DNA from: Takakia lepidozioides
Taxonomy: Eukaryota > Streptophyta > Takakiopsida > Takakiales > Takakiaceae
Reading direction: 5' to 3'
Length of the DNA stretch: 64,000 nucleotides
Assembly (NCBI GenBank): GCA_030704615.1
Contig: CM060734.1
Span: forward strand, 61,086,042 to 61,150,041
The first letter of the stretch is position 1. Every line of letters begins with the position of its first letter. The position numbers were made by a program, and so were the translations under genes. Positions 35,909-48,040 of this stretch are shown here, one piece after another. The notes beneath the pieces were generated by a model. That model saw nothing but the letters and a program-made list of their open reading frames with translations, had not been told where the DNA came from and searched no databases.

Positions 35909-37240
35909 AAAGTTGTTATTGTGGAAAGGTGCATCCTGTGTACATTCCCCCGTTTCTTATTTGACCACAATGACATTCGTGCCAACAGTTGAAATCCTAC
36001 TGTTTCCATGACGTATCATGCTTCTATATGGTTCGTTCTCAACGCTTTGGAAATTTTATGAATGCAACAGAGTGGATATCCATATTTCTTTCAAAGTGGG
36101 TATCCAACTTCCATCTCAAACCTTGCATGCATGCTTTCCTTCCATTTGGGATGGGAATGGTATTACGCTTTTATGGTTTCATGATACCATTCATGACTAA
36201 TGGAATCATTCCCTTGTACAGGCACTATATGCACATATGCACTCATACTTTCTGCATGTGCTTTCATTCATAGTATGATAACTTCTAACCTTCATCCATG
36301 ACGGTTCATTCATCCCAAAGATACAGTGGCTCTCCAACTTGCATGTAAAAGCAATCATGCATGCATCCATCCCATGATTTTATCATATGACAATCGCAGG
36401 CCCTAGAGCAGCAGTCCAAGCCATGAGCAGCCCCACGTATATTGTTCTTAAGCATCTTCGCATCCTTATGTCACATGACCCTGTAGGGAAATTCTGGCAC
36501 TTGCAACTAATTGGACATATGTAAGCACACATGAAGTTGCATTGACTCCACTTGGGTTGCAAATGCACTTGGAAATGGTAGGGTGAGTGCGTTCCAGAAA
36601 TGAGGGGCCCTGTGAGAGACGCAAGCCGAGTGTCAAGTGAAGATGTCATTGACCATATTAAGGAAAAATTCTCTTCGGTAACCACTTAGCCTTAAATAAT
36701 TCTATAATTAGCATATTGTCGATCGAGTGGGTGCTTTCAAAGTGACAAGAATCTCAACAAGTTTGTCGTAGCTCCTCCATAAGGGGAGGCAAGAGAAAGT
36801 TTTTCATCTTCAGATAGAGCACAAGGAAGATGATAACGAATAGATGATTTGGCATTAGAGCACTGAGGGAGCTACACTAGCAAACATTATTTTGAAGTAA
36901 TCCACAACAACTAAGTTAGATATTGTTCTCGAATTGGAGGATACAATTGCATAAGTGGTTCTCTCAGGTAGTGACAAAGACATAGCATGCATATCATGAA
37001 CACAAACATGATATCTCAGTGGAAGCGAGGAAAACCAAACATGCTACCTTTTCGTCAGATAATTCAGTTGAAAACCTTTTCGATGTACATTGCGTGGAGA
37101 ACTTATGGGTTTGATGTGAGCTTCTGCGTCTGGGCGTCCGATTTCCGTTAGGGAATATTCAGCGCATCAGGTTTGCAAATTGTCTCCTTTCGTATGGATT
37201 GGAGGAGGAAGTGAAAAGTCTGGGAATCTAGGGGTTGGAT
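35909..37240. other. Spacer between the two convergent PPR units
   Basis: No gene recognised. The region lies between the ends of the two tail-to-tail PPR pseudogenes. CATGCATGC-like words recur (about 36125-36140, 36357-36367). Confidence 0.4.
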
Positions 37241-38953
37241 CTACTTTCTGCGTAGGCCCGCATGACTACATGCAGAGATGATTCCAATAAAAGTGACGTT
37301 GGTCGGTTTCACCCTTTCTTGTTGCATCCCTTCAAAGAGTTTTAGGGCCTCAGTACCCAAACCATGGTGGGCATATCCTACAATCATAGCATTCCATGGT
37401 GTTCTTTCCAATAATTTTGTCAAACACTTGTCTTGCATCCCCGAGACTCCCGCACTTGGCATACATGTCAATAAGAGCAGTACCCACTAAGATATCTGAC
37501 TCAAATCCAGAATTGACCACGTGGTCATGGACCTTCCTGCCTTCATGGAAGGGCGCCGCTAACTTGGAGCATGCGCTAAGGATACTACTGAAAGTAATAC
37601 TAATGAAAGTGATCTGGTCAGGCTTGACACCTTCTCATTGCATTTGCTAATAGAAATCAAATGCTTGCGCACCACGTCCTTGCTGAGATGACCCTGAAAT
37701 GATCACATTCCATGAGAACACATCTCGTTCGGGCATTTTGTCAATCACTTGGCTTGCACCCACCACATCCCCACACTTGCAGTACATGCTGACAAGGGTA
37801 GTGCCCATAAGGAGATCTGACTCAAATCCAGCCTTGATGATGCTCGCATGGAAATGCTTGCCCTGTTCCCGGCTGCCACATGCTTTCAAGATGCTCATAA
37901 AAGTGACCTTGTTAGGCTTCACGCGTGTCTGTTGCATTTGCTGAAAGTATTCGATTGCCTGTCCGCTATGCCCTTCCTCAGCTAGTCCTGCAATCATCGC
38001 AGTCCATGCAATCACATTTCGTGTATGCATATTGTCAAAAACTTGGTGACCATTCACTATACTCCTGTACTTGCAATACATGCTGACAAGAGCATTGATT
38101 ACTTAGAGATCTGACTCAAATCTACCTATCTTGGTTTCGGCATGGACCCGCTCATCTTGTTCCACAGCCGCTGGGCTGGCACATGCGTTGAGGATGCTCA
38201 TGAAAGTGACCTTGTTGCATACTTCGGAAGTAATGAAAAGCCTCTTCCAGCTTGACGATATATCACCAGGACCTCTTTGCCCTTTTCCAAGGCTGCCAGG
38301 CTCGCACACGCATTGTAAACGCAAACAAACGTGATATGGTTGGGCTTCACCCCTCTGCGCATCATTTGCTCATAGGTCTCAAAAGCCTCCATCCCACACC
38401 CGTGCTGTGCATATCCTGCGATCATCGTTTCCATGACACCACATTTCGTTCAACCATCCGAGCACTCATTTTGCATCTTCAATGCTCACATCCGTGTTGT
38501 GCATATCTTGCGATATTCATCGCGTTCCTTGATACCACATTTCGTTCAGCCGAACTTCTTCACCTCATACATTAAGAGATAGCCACATACGAACATGTCC
38601 AAATGTACACATATGCTAGACCAGTTTATGTCTGCAGTGTGGAGATTTTGGAGTGGTGAAAACGAGCAGGAGGAGCTAAGCAACCAGTCTGACACGATTT
38701 TTGAAAGAGGGCATTGGGATACCATGTAGCATGGCGAGGATGAAGGCATGCATGGGGGATGGAGGGCGATGCCATGCATGAGGGCTGGATGGGGATGCGG
38801 GAGAGGGCACGTCTCATGTCCTGGCAGCGGGAACATGAGGCGCGGGAGGGCCTGCCGCGCGGTGTGTGGGCGATGGAAGCGGAGGTGGGGGTGGGGTGGC
38901 GGGGGGTCCACGCTGGCTGAACCGGCTCCCTCGCATTCAACTCCAGGCCCCAT
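37241..38953 (-). pseudogene. PPR protein (PLS class), degraded, second unit
   Basis: Read on the minus strand from the shared leader (38953) towards 37241. PPR motifs are clear: MIAGYAQHGCGMEAFETYEQ, KPNHITFVCVYNACASLAAL, VIAWTAMIAGLAEEGHSGQA, LVSMYCKCGDVVGASQVIDK, DVFSWNVIISGSSQQGRGAQ, ALIDMYAKCGSLGDARQVFD, NAMIVGYAHHGLGTEALKLF. Frames shift repeatedly and no E or DYW domain follows. Compared with the left unit it lacks the PDF-like segment: the leader passes straight into GGCTATCTCTTAATG. It is a decayed relative of the plus-strand unit in opposite orientation. Confidence 0.8.
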
Positions 38954-38965
38954 CTAATGCTTGGC
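38585..38965 (-). repeat. Right arm of inverted repeat framing the PPR pseudogene pair
   Basis: Reverse complement of 32774-33165, including the GC-rich leader frame. The match stops where the plus-strand copy has an extra segment of about 200 bp. Confidence 0.85.
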
Positions 38966-39472
38966 AATACAATACAAGAAAATATCTGTTTACCGTTTCT
39001 AGACTTGAGATGGAGGTTGTTTTTGAGATACACGATCACCTGTGTGTTAGACGTACCTGCATCAGAATTTGGGAAGTATATGGTACTAAGATTATGACTC
39101 CAACTGCTCGTATAAAAGAAGTGGATGCTATGTAAGTATCATTTTGTAAATGTTCATGTGCTTTATTACTCCCTTGCTAATTATTAATTTGTTAACCTTG
39201 TCTAAAGTATTAGATAATGTCAATGTGGAGGAGCATTATCGAGAATAATCAGAGCTGCAGGCGAGGTGCGGGCAGCGAGTCTGCTGCGAGGATTTTTTGA
39301 GATTTCTTCAACGGATGGACATTATCTTACTTAGTATGTCGGTATGGCTATTTTTCATCCAACGTTTTGTCCAAAACGGGTTTTCCTCCAGCGATTCCTA
39401 GGTCCTCTCCTTCTTCCTCTCGATCTTTTGCGGAGTATACGGTGGGGGTGGGACCCCAGGGACCTTGCGATT

Positions 39473-39662
39473 ACGGTTGTCCCACCATCGTGATGGATCT
39501 TTGAAGAACTCATGTCAGCTCCGCTCCGTGCTCCAAGGTAGACTTTTGTGCCCGAAAATCTGCAGCATCAACATTTTGACAAGTTCATTTACGAAGGGGT
39601 GCTGGTGAGCTTTCAACAACATTCATGCTGCTTGCTTTGGGCTCCATTGGACTCTCCACAAC
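39473..39662 (-). repeat. Dispersed copy of the PDF-like segment
   Basis: This is the reverse complement of about 33171-33371, including codons for the W..FF.DPS-like motif. Shorter copies of the same segment occur at about 46960-47030 and 47400-47470 inside the CACTA element. It therefore behaves as a mobile or repeatedly captured module. Confidence 0.75.
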
Positions 39663-39879
39663 GGGTTGGGACACCTCCAAATGGTCTCCACCAAGCTGCG
39701 TATGGAGACAATTATAGATAATAATTTCATACCTGATTCTGGGAAAAAATAGCCATACGACTATTAATGTTATTTTTTCCTACTCCGGCTGGTAAGGCAA
39801 AACTGGCCTCTCATTTTAAGATAATAGGGTCTTCAATGGGCACGTGCGATGTAGCCGGTGGGCCCGCGCATGGACGCCC

Positions 39880-40185
39880 GGCTCCCCAGCACCCCGCCCG
39901 CCCCGCCCGCCGCTGCGCGCGGTTGCCCAGCCGCGGGCGCGGCTGCAGCAACCGCGCCCGCGCCCCCGTCCGCCGCGCGGCCAGTCCCCCCGCCCATGAG
40001 TCCGCTGCCCTCCAGTCTTGCAATCCGCTGCTGGCCAGTCGGCTGCCCAGCAGTCTGCCAGTCCGCCAGTCTGCCCGCCAGTCCGGTGCTGGCCAGTCCG
40101 CTGCCCAGCAGTCTGCTAGTCCGCCAGTCTGCCCGCCAGTCCGCTGGCCAATCCCCTGCCATCCATTCCGCTGACGGCGCAGGAT
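39880..40185. repeat. GC-rich block with CAGTCYG tandem words
   Basis: A sharply GC-rich stretch (CCCGCCCGCC-type runs) passes into a degenerate array of CCAGTCCGCTG / CAGTCTGCC words; exact CAGTCTG occurs at 40051, 40067, 40109 and 40125. The same heptamer fills the introns of the gene that begins at 41.7 kb. Confidence 0.7.
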
Positions 40186-41711
40186 CGCCACCGTCCATTC
40201 CCATAACTTGTTGTGCTTTCGGGAACCTTCGTTTTATGGTTTGGTTCTATGTCATAAATATGGAAAATGCGGACATTTGTCGTCAATAACGTCCTCTGCT
40301 TGTGATCCGTCATAATACGTTTAGCCCCTTCGTACTGCATCCCTCATGAGAGCCTTCACAAGTTTAGTTCATTAAAGGAACCCATGGGTAACATGGGCGC
40401 GAAAATGGTGGAAGCGTATGCACATGGGGGCGTGTATTGCAGATTTCGTATCGGACGATGGGATTGTTTATGTGACCAAGTATAGCGGCTTGCATCCGTC
40501 GTGCATAAGTTGTGGAAAAGGGTGGAGAATCTGAAGAAACCCAGCTTTGTGATGGATCCACATGGTATTATATAAGGGATGGCACCACAAAAAAGCAATT
40601 TGAGTCGTCACGGAACACCATCCAGTCGTAAGGTCCTCAAACATCCACACGCACCTGCTGAATGCAGATGTCTGAGCCACGACGGGAGATGTCTGAGACA
40701 ATTGCATCTGCAAATGCGCGTGGATGTTTGAGGTCCGTTGTGTCGCGAGTCTGTTCACAGTGGGTCCGCTGGCCCGTCAGTGCTCCGGATATTCCCCTTA
40801 TCGCGTGCATAACAGTCAGTTTGGAGGCGGTCTGCTGGAAGTCTGTCTGTTGGGATATCAGTCTGTTGCACTTGTGAATTTGTCAGTCTGTTGTGTCGGA
40901 AGTCTGTTGCACTAAGTCTGTTTGATTTCTTATTTTCCCTCCGGTCAGTTTTTTGGCTTGTTCTCCCGCTAGTCTGGCGAAACGTCCGTCTGCTGGATAA
41001 TTCTCCTCTATGGATATTAGTCTGTTGGACTGTGCATGCATCAGTCTGTTGTGCCGCGAGTCTGTTCGCAATGGGTGTGTTCGACTTTCCTGTTCTCCCC
41101 TTACTCTCTTTTGTCTTCATTCCGCTGGCAGGGAAGTGCCTCCAATATGAAGCCGCTTCGCCTCAGCAAAGCGAATAGTCCGCTGGACTGGCGGTCCGGT
41201 GGACTCTCGACCCGATGGGAAATGAGTCTGCTGCACTTGCGAGGACCGTGGATGAATTTAGTACGATGCGTTCGTTCGGTGGACGTATTCAATGCGATGA
41301 CGGCGGATAGTTGGCGCCTGTGAAATCGCGCCACGTTGGCAGTGCCATGCCCGCTTTCCCCCTTCTACTTCTACTTTCTTCTCATGTTCCCTGTGCGATC
41401 GACTCCATTTTCTTCGCGCCTGTTTCTTCGCACAGTTTTGCACAGTTTTGTTTTCCTCTTTGCGTTTCCATCACCGTAACGAAAGACGACCGTTCTTCCC
41501 TAGGTGTGGAGAGTCGCGGTGAGCTGCGAAGCGTCGCAAACACGCTCGCCTTCGTAACAAGTCGAAGTTCATCGGCTCGGTGAGGTTCTCACTTGCTGCG
41601 GTGTTTCCATTCCATTCTGTGTCCTCTTCTTGCTTAGGGTGAGTCTTTTCATAGGACTTCTATCTGTCGCTCTGTCGCTGATTGTCCTTGCACCTTTGTT
41701 TCATTCTGCAG
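40186..41711. promoter_or_regulatory. Upstream region of the Ulp1-domain gene, rich in CAGTCTG/AGTCTGTTG words
   Basis: Numerous AGTCTGTTG- and CAGTCTG-like words occur at about 40740-41070. A probable 5' untranslated intron (donor GTGAGTCTTTTC near 41639, acceptor TTTCATTCTGCAG ending at 41711) precedes the likely start codon at 41714. Part of the region may be the first exon and promoter. Confidence 0.4.
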
Positions 41712-42675
41712 CGATGGAGGATGCTTGTGAAAAGGGTGGAGCGGACTGGGTGGATTTTGTGCACCAAACCAGACTGAAGAAGGAGCGAAGGTACTGGTAC
41801 TCACCAGACGAGTTTGATCATAAAATAGTGGAAGCATTTGTAGACCTCCGCGTCCGGAAGCCCAAAAACTCGAATTGGCAGAAGGACAAGCTCTTCTGTC
41901 CCTTCTGTGAAGAGGTAATCAAGGACAAAATCCAACTAAATCGGCCTTGTGTTGACACGGGTTGCAAGGAGACTGTTGCAATGATTCCACGGGATTTCAA
42001 GCCTTGGCCGATACTGAAAGAAATGTCGATTGTCAAAGAGGCCACAATGCGCTTGCGCGGATCAGTGCTTGACCCCCGCACTTTGGAATTAGACGAAGTG
42101 CGCGCACGGTATGGCGTCCATTGTGGTGGCCCGTCAATGGAGGATTTGCAAGTGCAGGGAACGCCGGACGCTCCCAGAAAACGTAAACTGAGTGATGGGG
42201 CCCAAAAAAAGGAGAGGCAAAAAAAGGAGAAGGCTGCAAGGTCTGCTCGTGAGGCAAGGGCAAAATCCACGCAACAGACTGAACCCCGTCCTGGGCGGCA
42301 GACCCACACCATCAGTACTGATACTGAAAGTGAATCTGCTCAGGGCCTGGAAGGGGTGACAAGTCCAGTGGACATTGACTTGCCTGACCAGACTCGGCAG
42401 CAGACTCACACAAATATCGCGACCCATGCCATCGGTTTAGGGTCAAAACCAAAAACTCAACAGAGCATTAAAGGGCCAGTCTGCCCTAGCACATTGCGCC
42501 TCGTTGACTTTGGGCTTTTCCCACCAGAGTGCCCACCAATTGGGGATCCAGACTTCTTCCGTTATTTCTACAGAGTTGCCCAGTCAGGTCTGTTATGCAC
42601 ATTCATCCGACAGGCGGAACAGAAATGGTTGAACAGCTTTGAAGATGAAGATGACGATGATGAAGTAGAGTAGGT

Positions 42676-42950
42676 AATGGTCAGTCTGACCGCCCAGTCT
42701 GTTCTCTGTGCTGTTTGAGTCCATCATCGGGGTTACGTTGCCTATTCAGTCGGGTCAGTGCGCTGCGTTCTCTCCTCAGTCCGCTGGCTCACTCCGCTCG
42801 TCAGTTAGTCTGTTTTATATCGTTGCATTACTTACTGAGTCCGTTTGTCAGTCCGCAGGTCCAGTCCACTGGTATAGTCTACTAGTTGCCTCCACCCTAT
42901 GTACGCACGTTACAGTCTGCTGGTCTGTGAGTCCAATCCGCTGCATGAGG
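42676..42950 (+). repeat. Intron dense in CAGTCTG-like heptamers
   Basis: Exact or one-mismatch CAGTCTG/CAGTCCG words recur roughly every 15-30 bp (for example GGTCAGTCTGACCGCCCAGT near 42679). The adjoining exons instead use the complement CAGACTG in Gln-Thr codons. It lies between a probable donor after 42663 and an acceptor near 42950-42990. Confidence 0.6.
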
Positions 42951-44639
42951 TGAATATAGAGTCCACGTCCATGTTCCTGACGTCGAAGTTTTCTGCCGTG
43001 TACCAGGATGAACGTGTTTCTATTCGTAGGGCCATTCAGGCTTGGCGGATACCTAGCAATGATGCTCCTTTACAAGCGACTGCAGTACGTGCGGAAGTGG
43101 ACCGCATGCGAGAGTACATATTATTGAAGTATCATGGGTCATCTGCTGCTATAGCGGCATTACATATTCAAGACGCGTCGGGGGGGAATGCGTCTGGGAC
43201 AGCCGAGTCTGCCATCCAGCAGACTCCCATTCAGCAGGCCGTCATCCAGCAGACTCCCGTTCAGCAGCCTGTCATCCAGCAGACTCCAACAGAGCAGACT
43301 CCCAACGAGCAGTCTGTCATCCTGCAGACTCCTCTCCAGGAGCCCATCATGCAGCCCATGCCAATGGGAAGTCCTGTCATCCAACAGACTGCGGACCAGC
43401 AAACTGCCTTTCTCTCACATAGCACGGCGCTTTTTGCAGTTTGGCGATCGCCATCACCGGTAATTCGACCCGGAGCTGAAGACCTCACACTTCCCCGGCT
43501 TAGGGTGGGAGAAATTAATCCCCATTTGGATTGGCATAACACTACAACAAATTGCGGCTTTTACGTCTCTGTGTTATGACTGCAAATGCAGTCATGGAAG
43601 CCATTTACGACTTCCTGACTCTGCAGACGTAAAGACCTAGTCAGTTGTGACATGGCAGATATGACTCTCCAGGCTGGCTGTCACGTGGCGCCAGAGCAGC
43701 TGTGGGGGTAGTCATACACGCTGGCATTACTGAATGACTGAACGGGTCCATGTCAGCCGCTGTGTAATAGAGACACGTGCTCTCTACAGAACACGCCACA
43801 TGTCAGACTGCGACGCCATCCGACTGCAGAGGAGGGAATCAGACGTCAGCATGTGTCGCATCGTGATTTTGACACGTGGTTCCTCATGTCAATTGACACG
43901 CGTCGCTGTTGGGGGTTGTAGATTTACTTTATTGTTATTATAATTACTAAAATAATTATTATAATTATTTGTTATTATAATTATTATTACTGACCAACAT
44001 GGGACAGTGGCACATTATTAAATAACGAATTTTTGAAATTATATTCTTAGATAAAATATTTATTCGCTCAGATACCAAAACACACCCTTACGGGGAAGGA
44101 GAGTTTGCCTTAGTGCCTGTGCTGAATTGCATCTGCTACTGTTACCTGTTTATGGATACTTTTTTATTGTCACTTTGGCAATATCATATCAAAGTCACTC
44201 CAAACTATCTACCATCTACCCATGACCATCTACCCATGCAGGTTTCTTGTAGCTATCCTTCCACAGGGAATCATCGGTAATCTGGAGCTTGAAATCCGGC
44301 TTTCTTGGATGATCTGGACCCACACTCTTTCCCTGCTCCTTCAGCTATCCATTCCTCTGTATAGATCATGCATATATCCTTGCATTGCTGTTAGCAGCTG
44401 ACAATGACAGCCTACATTTGTTCCAGCAAACACCCAACTCAACTTACCACACAAGTTCCTATTCTCAATCTGTTACTCTCTGTAATCCAACAGACATTTA
44501 CCTTTTTGCCTCGGTTGTCCCACCATTGACTGGGGTCAGAAAAGTATTCATTCCACAGCTTCCCCTCATCTCCGTTAACTGTTTTTCGATACTTTCCTGT
44601 TGTCACATTGGCAATATCATGTCAAAGTCACTCCAAACT

Positions 44640-46170
44640 AGATTCACTCAACCAGCTAACTTGCAGACATTGAAATTTAGGGCCGGTTCTGATAAGAGGG
44701 AAAAACAGTGTGAAATGTGTTGAAGAAGGTGCCTTTATTAGCAGTGCTTGATTTTATCAATTGTGCCGCTACTCCTGCGGCTTCCAGTTCACCATCTACC
44801 CATGCAGGTTTCTTATAGCTAAATCCACAGGTAATCATAGGTAATCATGTGCTTGAAATCTGGCCCTCTTGGATGAATCTGGACCCATACTCTATCCCTG
44901 CTCTTTCAGCTATCACTGCTTCTGCACAAATCATGCATACTTCCTTGCCTTGCAGCTGATAATGACAGCCTACATTTGTTCTAGGAAACACCCAACTCAG
45001 CTTATCACACTAGTTCCTATGCTGAATTGCGTCTGCCCTCTATAATCTAACAGGCATTAACCTTTTTCCCTCGGTTGTCCCACCATTCCACAACTTCTCC
45101 TTGTCTCTGTGACCTGTTTCTGGATACTTTCCTGTTGTCACATTGGCATCATGTCAAAGTTCAGATCGACATCTAGTACAATTCCACCACGAACCTCTTT
45201 GCTATTTTGCAGGGCTGCCAGGCTTGCACACATGTTGCAAATGTAACAAACGCGATGTGGTTGCGCTGCAGTATCCCTTCCCACACCACTTGCTCATAGA
45301 CCTCTCCAAAGGGCCTCCATCCCGTGCCGCTGTTGTGCATATCCTGGGATCATCATCCTCCATGCACCCCAATTTGGCATACAAGTCCACAAGGGCATAG
45401 TTCAGAACAACATTTGTTTAATTCCAGCTTGGACGATCAACATCACAAACCCCGTCTTCACTCATTGCCTACTCTAGGTAAGTGCAATTATGGGCTAGGC
45501 TGGTACCACATCTCATTCAGCCATATTATCAAAACAACCATGTATCCTTGTAGTTGCACCCTGCAACCTTGGCATACATGTCCACTACGGCAACGTTCAG
45601 AATCACATCAAATACAATACCAGCTTTGACAATATCACCGTGGACCTCTGTACCCTTTTTCAGGGCTGCCAGGCGTGCATTTGACATACATATCCACCAA
45701 GGCAGTGTTTAGAGTGACATCTAGTGGTACAATTCCAGATTTGATAATGGACCTTTGCGTCCTTTCCAGGGCTACCAGGCTCACATTTGACATACATGTA
45801 CACCAGGGGAATGTTCAGAATGACATCAGGTACAATTCCAGCTTTGATGATGTCACCATGAACCTCTTGGCCCCTTCCCAGGGCTGCTAGGCTCGCATAT
45901 GCATATTAACAAACACAAATGAACATGACCTGGTTTGGCTTCATCCTTTCCCACATCATTTGTTCTTAGGTTTCCAAAGCCTTACTCCCACACCTATGCT
46001 ACACACACCTTACAATCATGGCAGTCCACAACACCACATCTCATTTAGCCATGTTGTCGAACTCTCCCTTTGCATCAGGCTTGCTGCACCCACATTTGGC
46101 ATACATGTCCACTAGGGCAGTGGTCAGAATGACAACTAGTACAGTTTCAGCTTTGACGATGGCGCATGGC
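44640..46170 (-). pseudogene. Captured PPR gene fragments inside the CACTA element
   Basis: The reverse complement of 45150-45400 and 45560-46170 gives PPR-type pieces (a DLYAKLGCMEDD-like motif and several VHGD..KAGIV.DVILN-like helices in broken frames). The block at 44640-44790 matches the reverse complement of about 34430-34560 in the plus-strand PPR pseudogene, and 44525-44620 matches about 34970-35050. The source is therefore a close relative of that unit. None is translatable over a full repeat array. Confidence 0.75.
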
Positions 46171-46743
46171 CAAGAGATATCCCAATATCCCGCTACCAAT
46201 GGGTTCAATGCATACTCTTGTCACATTGGCAGTATCATGTCAAAGTCACTCTAACTAGATTCACTCAACCAGCTAACTTGCAGAATTGAACATGAAAATT
46301 TAGGGCCGATTCTGATAAGAGGGGAAAATAGGGTGAAATGTGTTTCAGAAGGTGCCTTCATTAGCAGTGCTTGATTGTATCAATTGTGCTGCTACTGCTG
46401 CGGCTTCCAATTGACCATCTACCCATGCAGGTTTCTTGTATCTATCCTTCCACAGGGAATCATAGATAATCTGGAGCTTGAAATCTGGCCCTCTTCCACA
46501 CTCTATCCCTGCTCCTTCAGCTATCTATGCCTCTGCACAAAATCATGGATACAACAATCATTCCAGCAAACACCCCCAACCCTACTTATCAATGAGCAAC
46601 GAGCTAACTTACATAATTCAATATGCATCTCAAGGCCGAGTCTGATGAGAGGGAAAAACAGGCTGAAATAGGTCGAAGAAGAACCCATAGAGGATTTGAC
46701 CGACCATCAACCCAAAAGGACCTCTTGTGTGTGCTGCTTGTGT

Positions 46744-47480
46744 CTTGTAGTCAGGTAATGTCGGATTGGTCTGTGAGAACCAACACGGTGCAGATGAGCA
46801 GGCAGAGATTGAAACACGGCCTGCTAAGACCAAGCTGACTCTCCCAAGAACCTTGAAACATCAGGAAGAATACCAAATCATGGTACTAACAGGAGCCAAC
46901 AGCCCACATTGGCAGGATGGACAAACTTCTTCACATCGTACATTAAGGAAAAGCCACACCTTGCCATTGCGGTTGTCGCACCATCGTGAAGGATCTTTTA
47001 AAAATCTCATGCCAACTATGCTCCGTGCTGCAAATGAAGGGCCGAGTCTGATGAGAGGGCAAAACAGGCTGAAATAGGTCGAAGAAGAAGGTGCCCTCAC
47101 CACATTGTCCTCGACCTTGTGTCATGGCCCATGGAGGATTTGACTGACCATGAACCCAAGAGGACCTCTTCAGTGTGCTGCTTGTTTCTGTAGTCAGGTA
47201 ATGTCGGATTGGTCAGTGAGAACCACCACGGTGCAGCTGAGTGGGCAGAGATTGAAACACGGCCTGCTAAGACCAAGCTAACTCTCCCAAGAACCTTGTA
47301 AACATCAGGAAGAATACCAAATCATGGTACTAACAGGAGCCAACAACCCACATTTGCAGGATGGACAAACTTCTTCACATCGTACATTAAGAAAAAGCCA
47401 CACCTTGCGATTGCGGTTGTCCCACCATCATGAAGGATCTTTTAGAAACTCATGCCAGCTCTGCTCCGTGCTGTAAAATT
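46744..47480 (+). repeat. Tandem duplication (~440-bp unit) inside the CACTA element
   Basis: The segment from TAGTCAGGTAATGTCGGATTG to the PDF-like stretch ending GCTCCGTGCTG occurs at about 46748-47030 and again at about 47191-47473 with scattered substitutions. Each copy includes the PDF-like module also seen at 33.2 and 39.5 kb. Confidence 0.8.
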
Positions 47481-47599
47481 AGGGCCGAGCGGGTAGAGAT
47501 TGAAACACGGCCTGCTAAGACGAAGCTAACTCTCCCAAGAACGGCGGGCTCCCAGCCGAAACCTCCTTGCACACATACCGTAGCGTTTCTAGGGTTGCT

Positions 47600-48040
47600 T
47601 GCTCCAAATGCGAAGGTTGATCCAACTGCGGGCCTCCCATGCATGTTTGCCCTCTCTCCCGCTTGCTCGTTCTAAGTCCCAACCCTCTCTCTCTCTCCCT
47701 CCCGCTCGCTCTAAGTCTGTTCACGCTACCGTGATGGGCAACTTTTTAAGTTTTTAAACCTTCTTGTAAACCCTAAAAGCCCCTCTTTGATTTTTTTTCT
47801 TTTTTTTCTTTTCTTAAAGGAAACCACAGGTCCTTGAGGAGGGGGGAAAATTCACCCGCCTTCATTTATGGGCCATAAGACGTACAGGACGATCAACGCC
47901 CAGACATACTGTCACGAACAATCCCACACACGGGATAAGGCAGCGGGTTTGAACCCCAAACCACCAGGGCGACACACTGTGCACTTACCAGCCGATGTGT
48001 TTTTTTTTTTTTTTAAATTGCATTTTGTTTTTTTTTTAAA
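47600..48040. other. Low-complexity interior of the CACTA element
   Basis: Pyrimidine-rich (CTCTCTCTCTCCCTCCC) and T-rich tracts (48000-48040) precede the right subterminal region. No gene. Confidence 0.5.

Noticed and set aside
39811-40289. Several overlapping long frames on both strands as real genes
   Set aside because: The region is GC-rich and repetitive, which suppresses stop codons in all frames. The predicted products are low-complexity.
43920-44050. AT-rich ATTATTATAATTA run as a separate MITE
   Set aside because: It lies inside the CACTA element and lacks its own inverted ends or target duplication.
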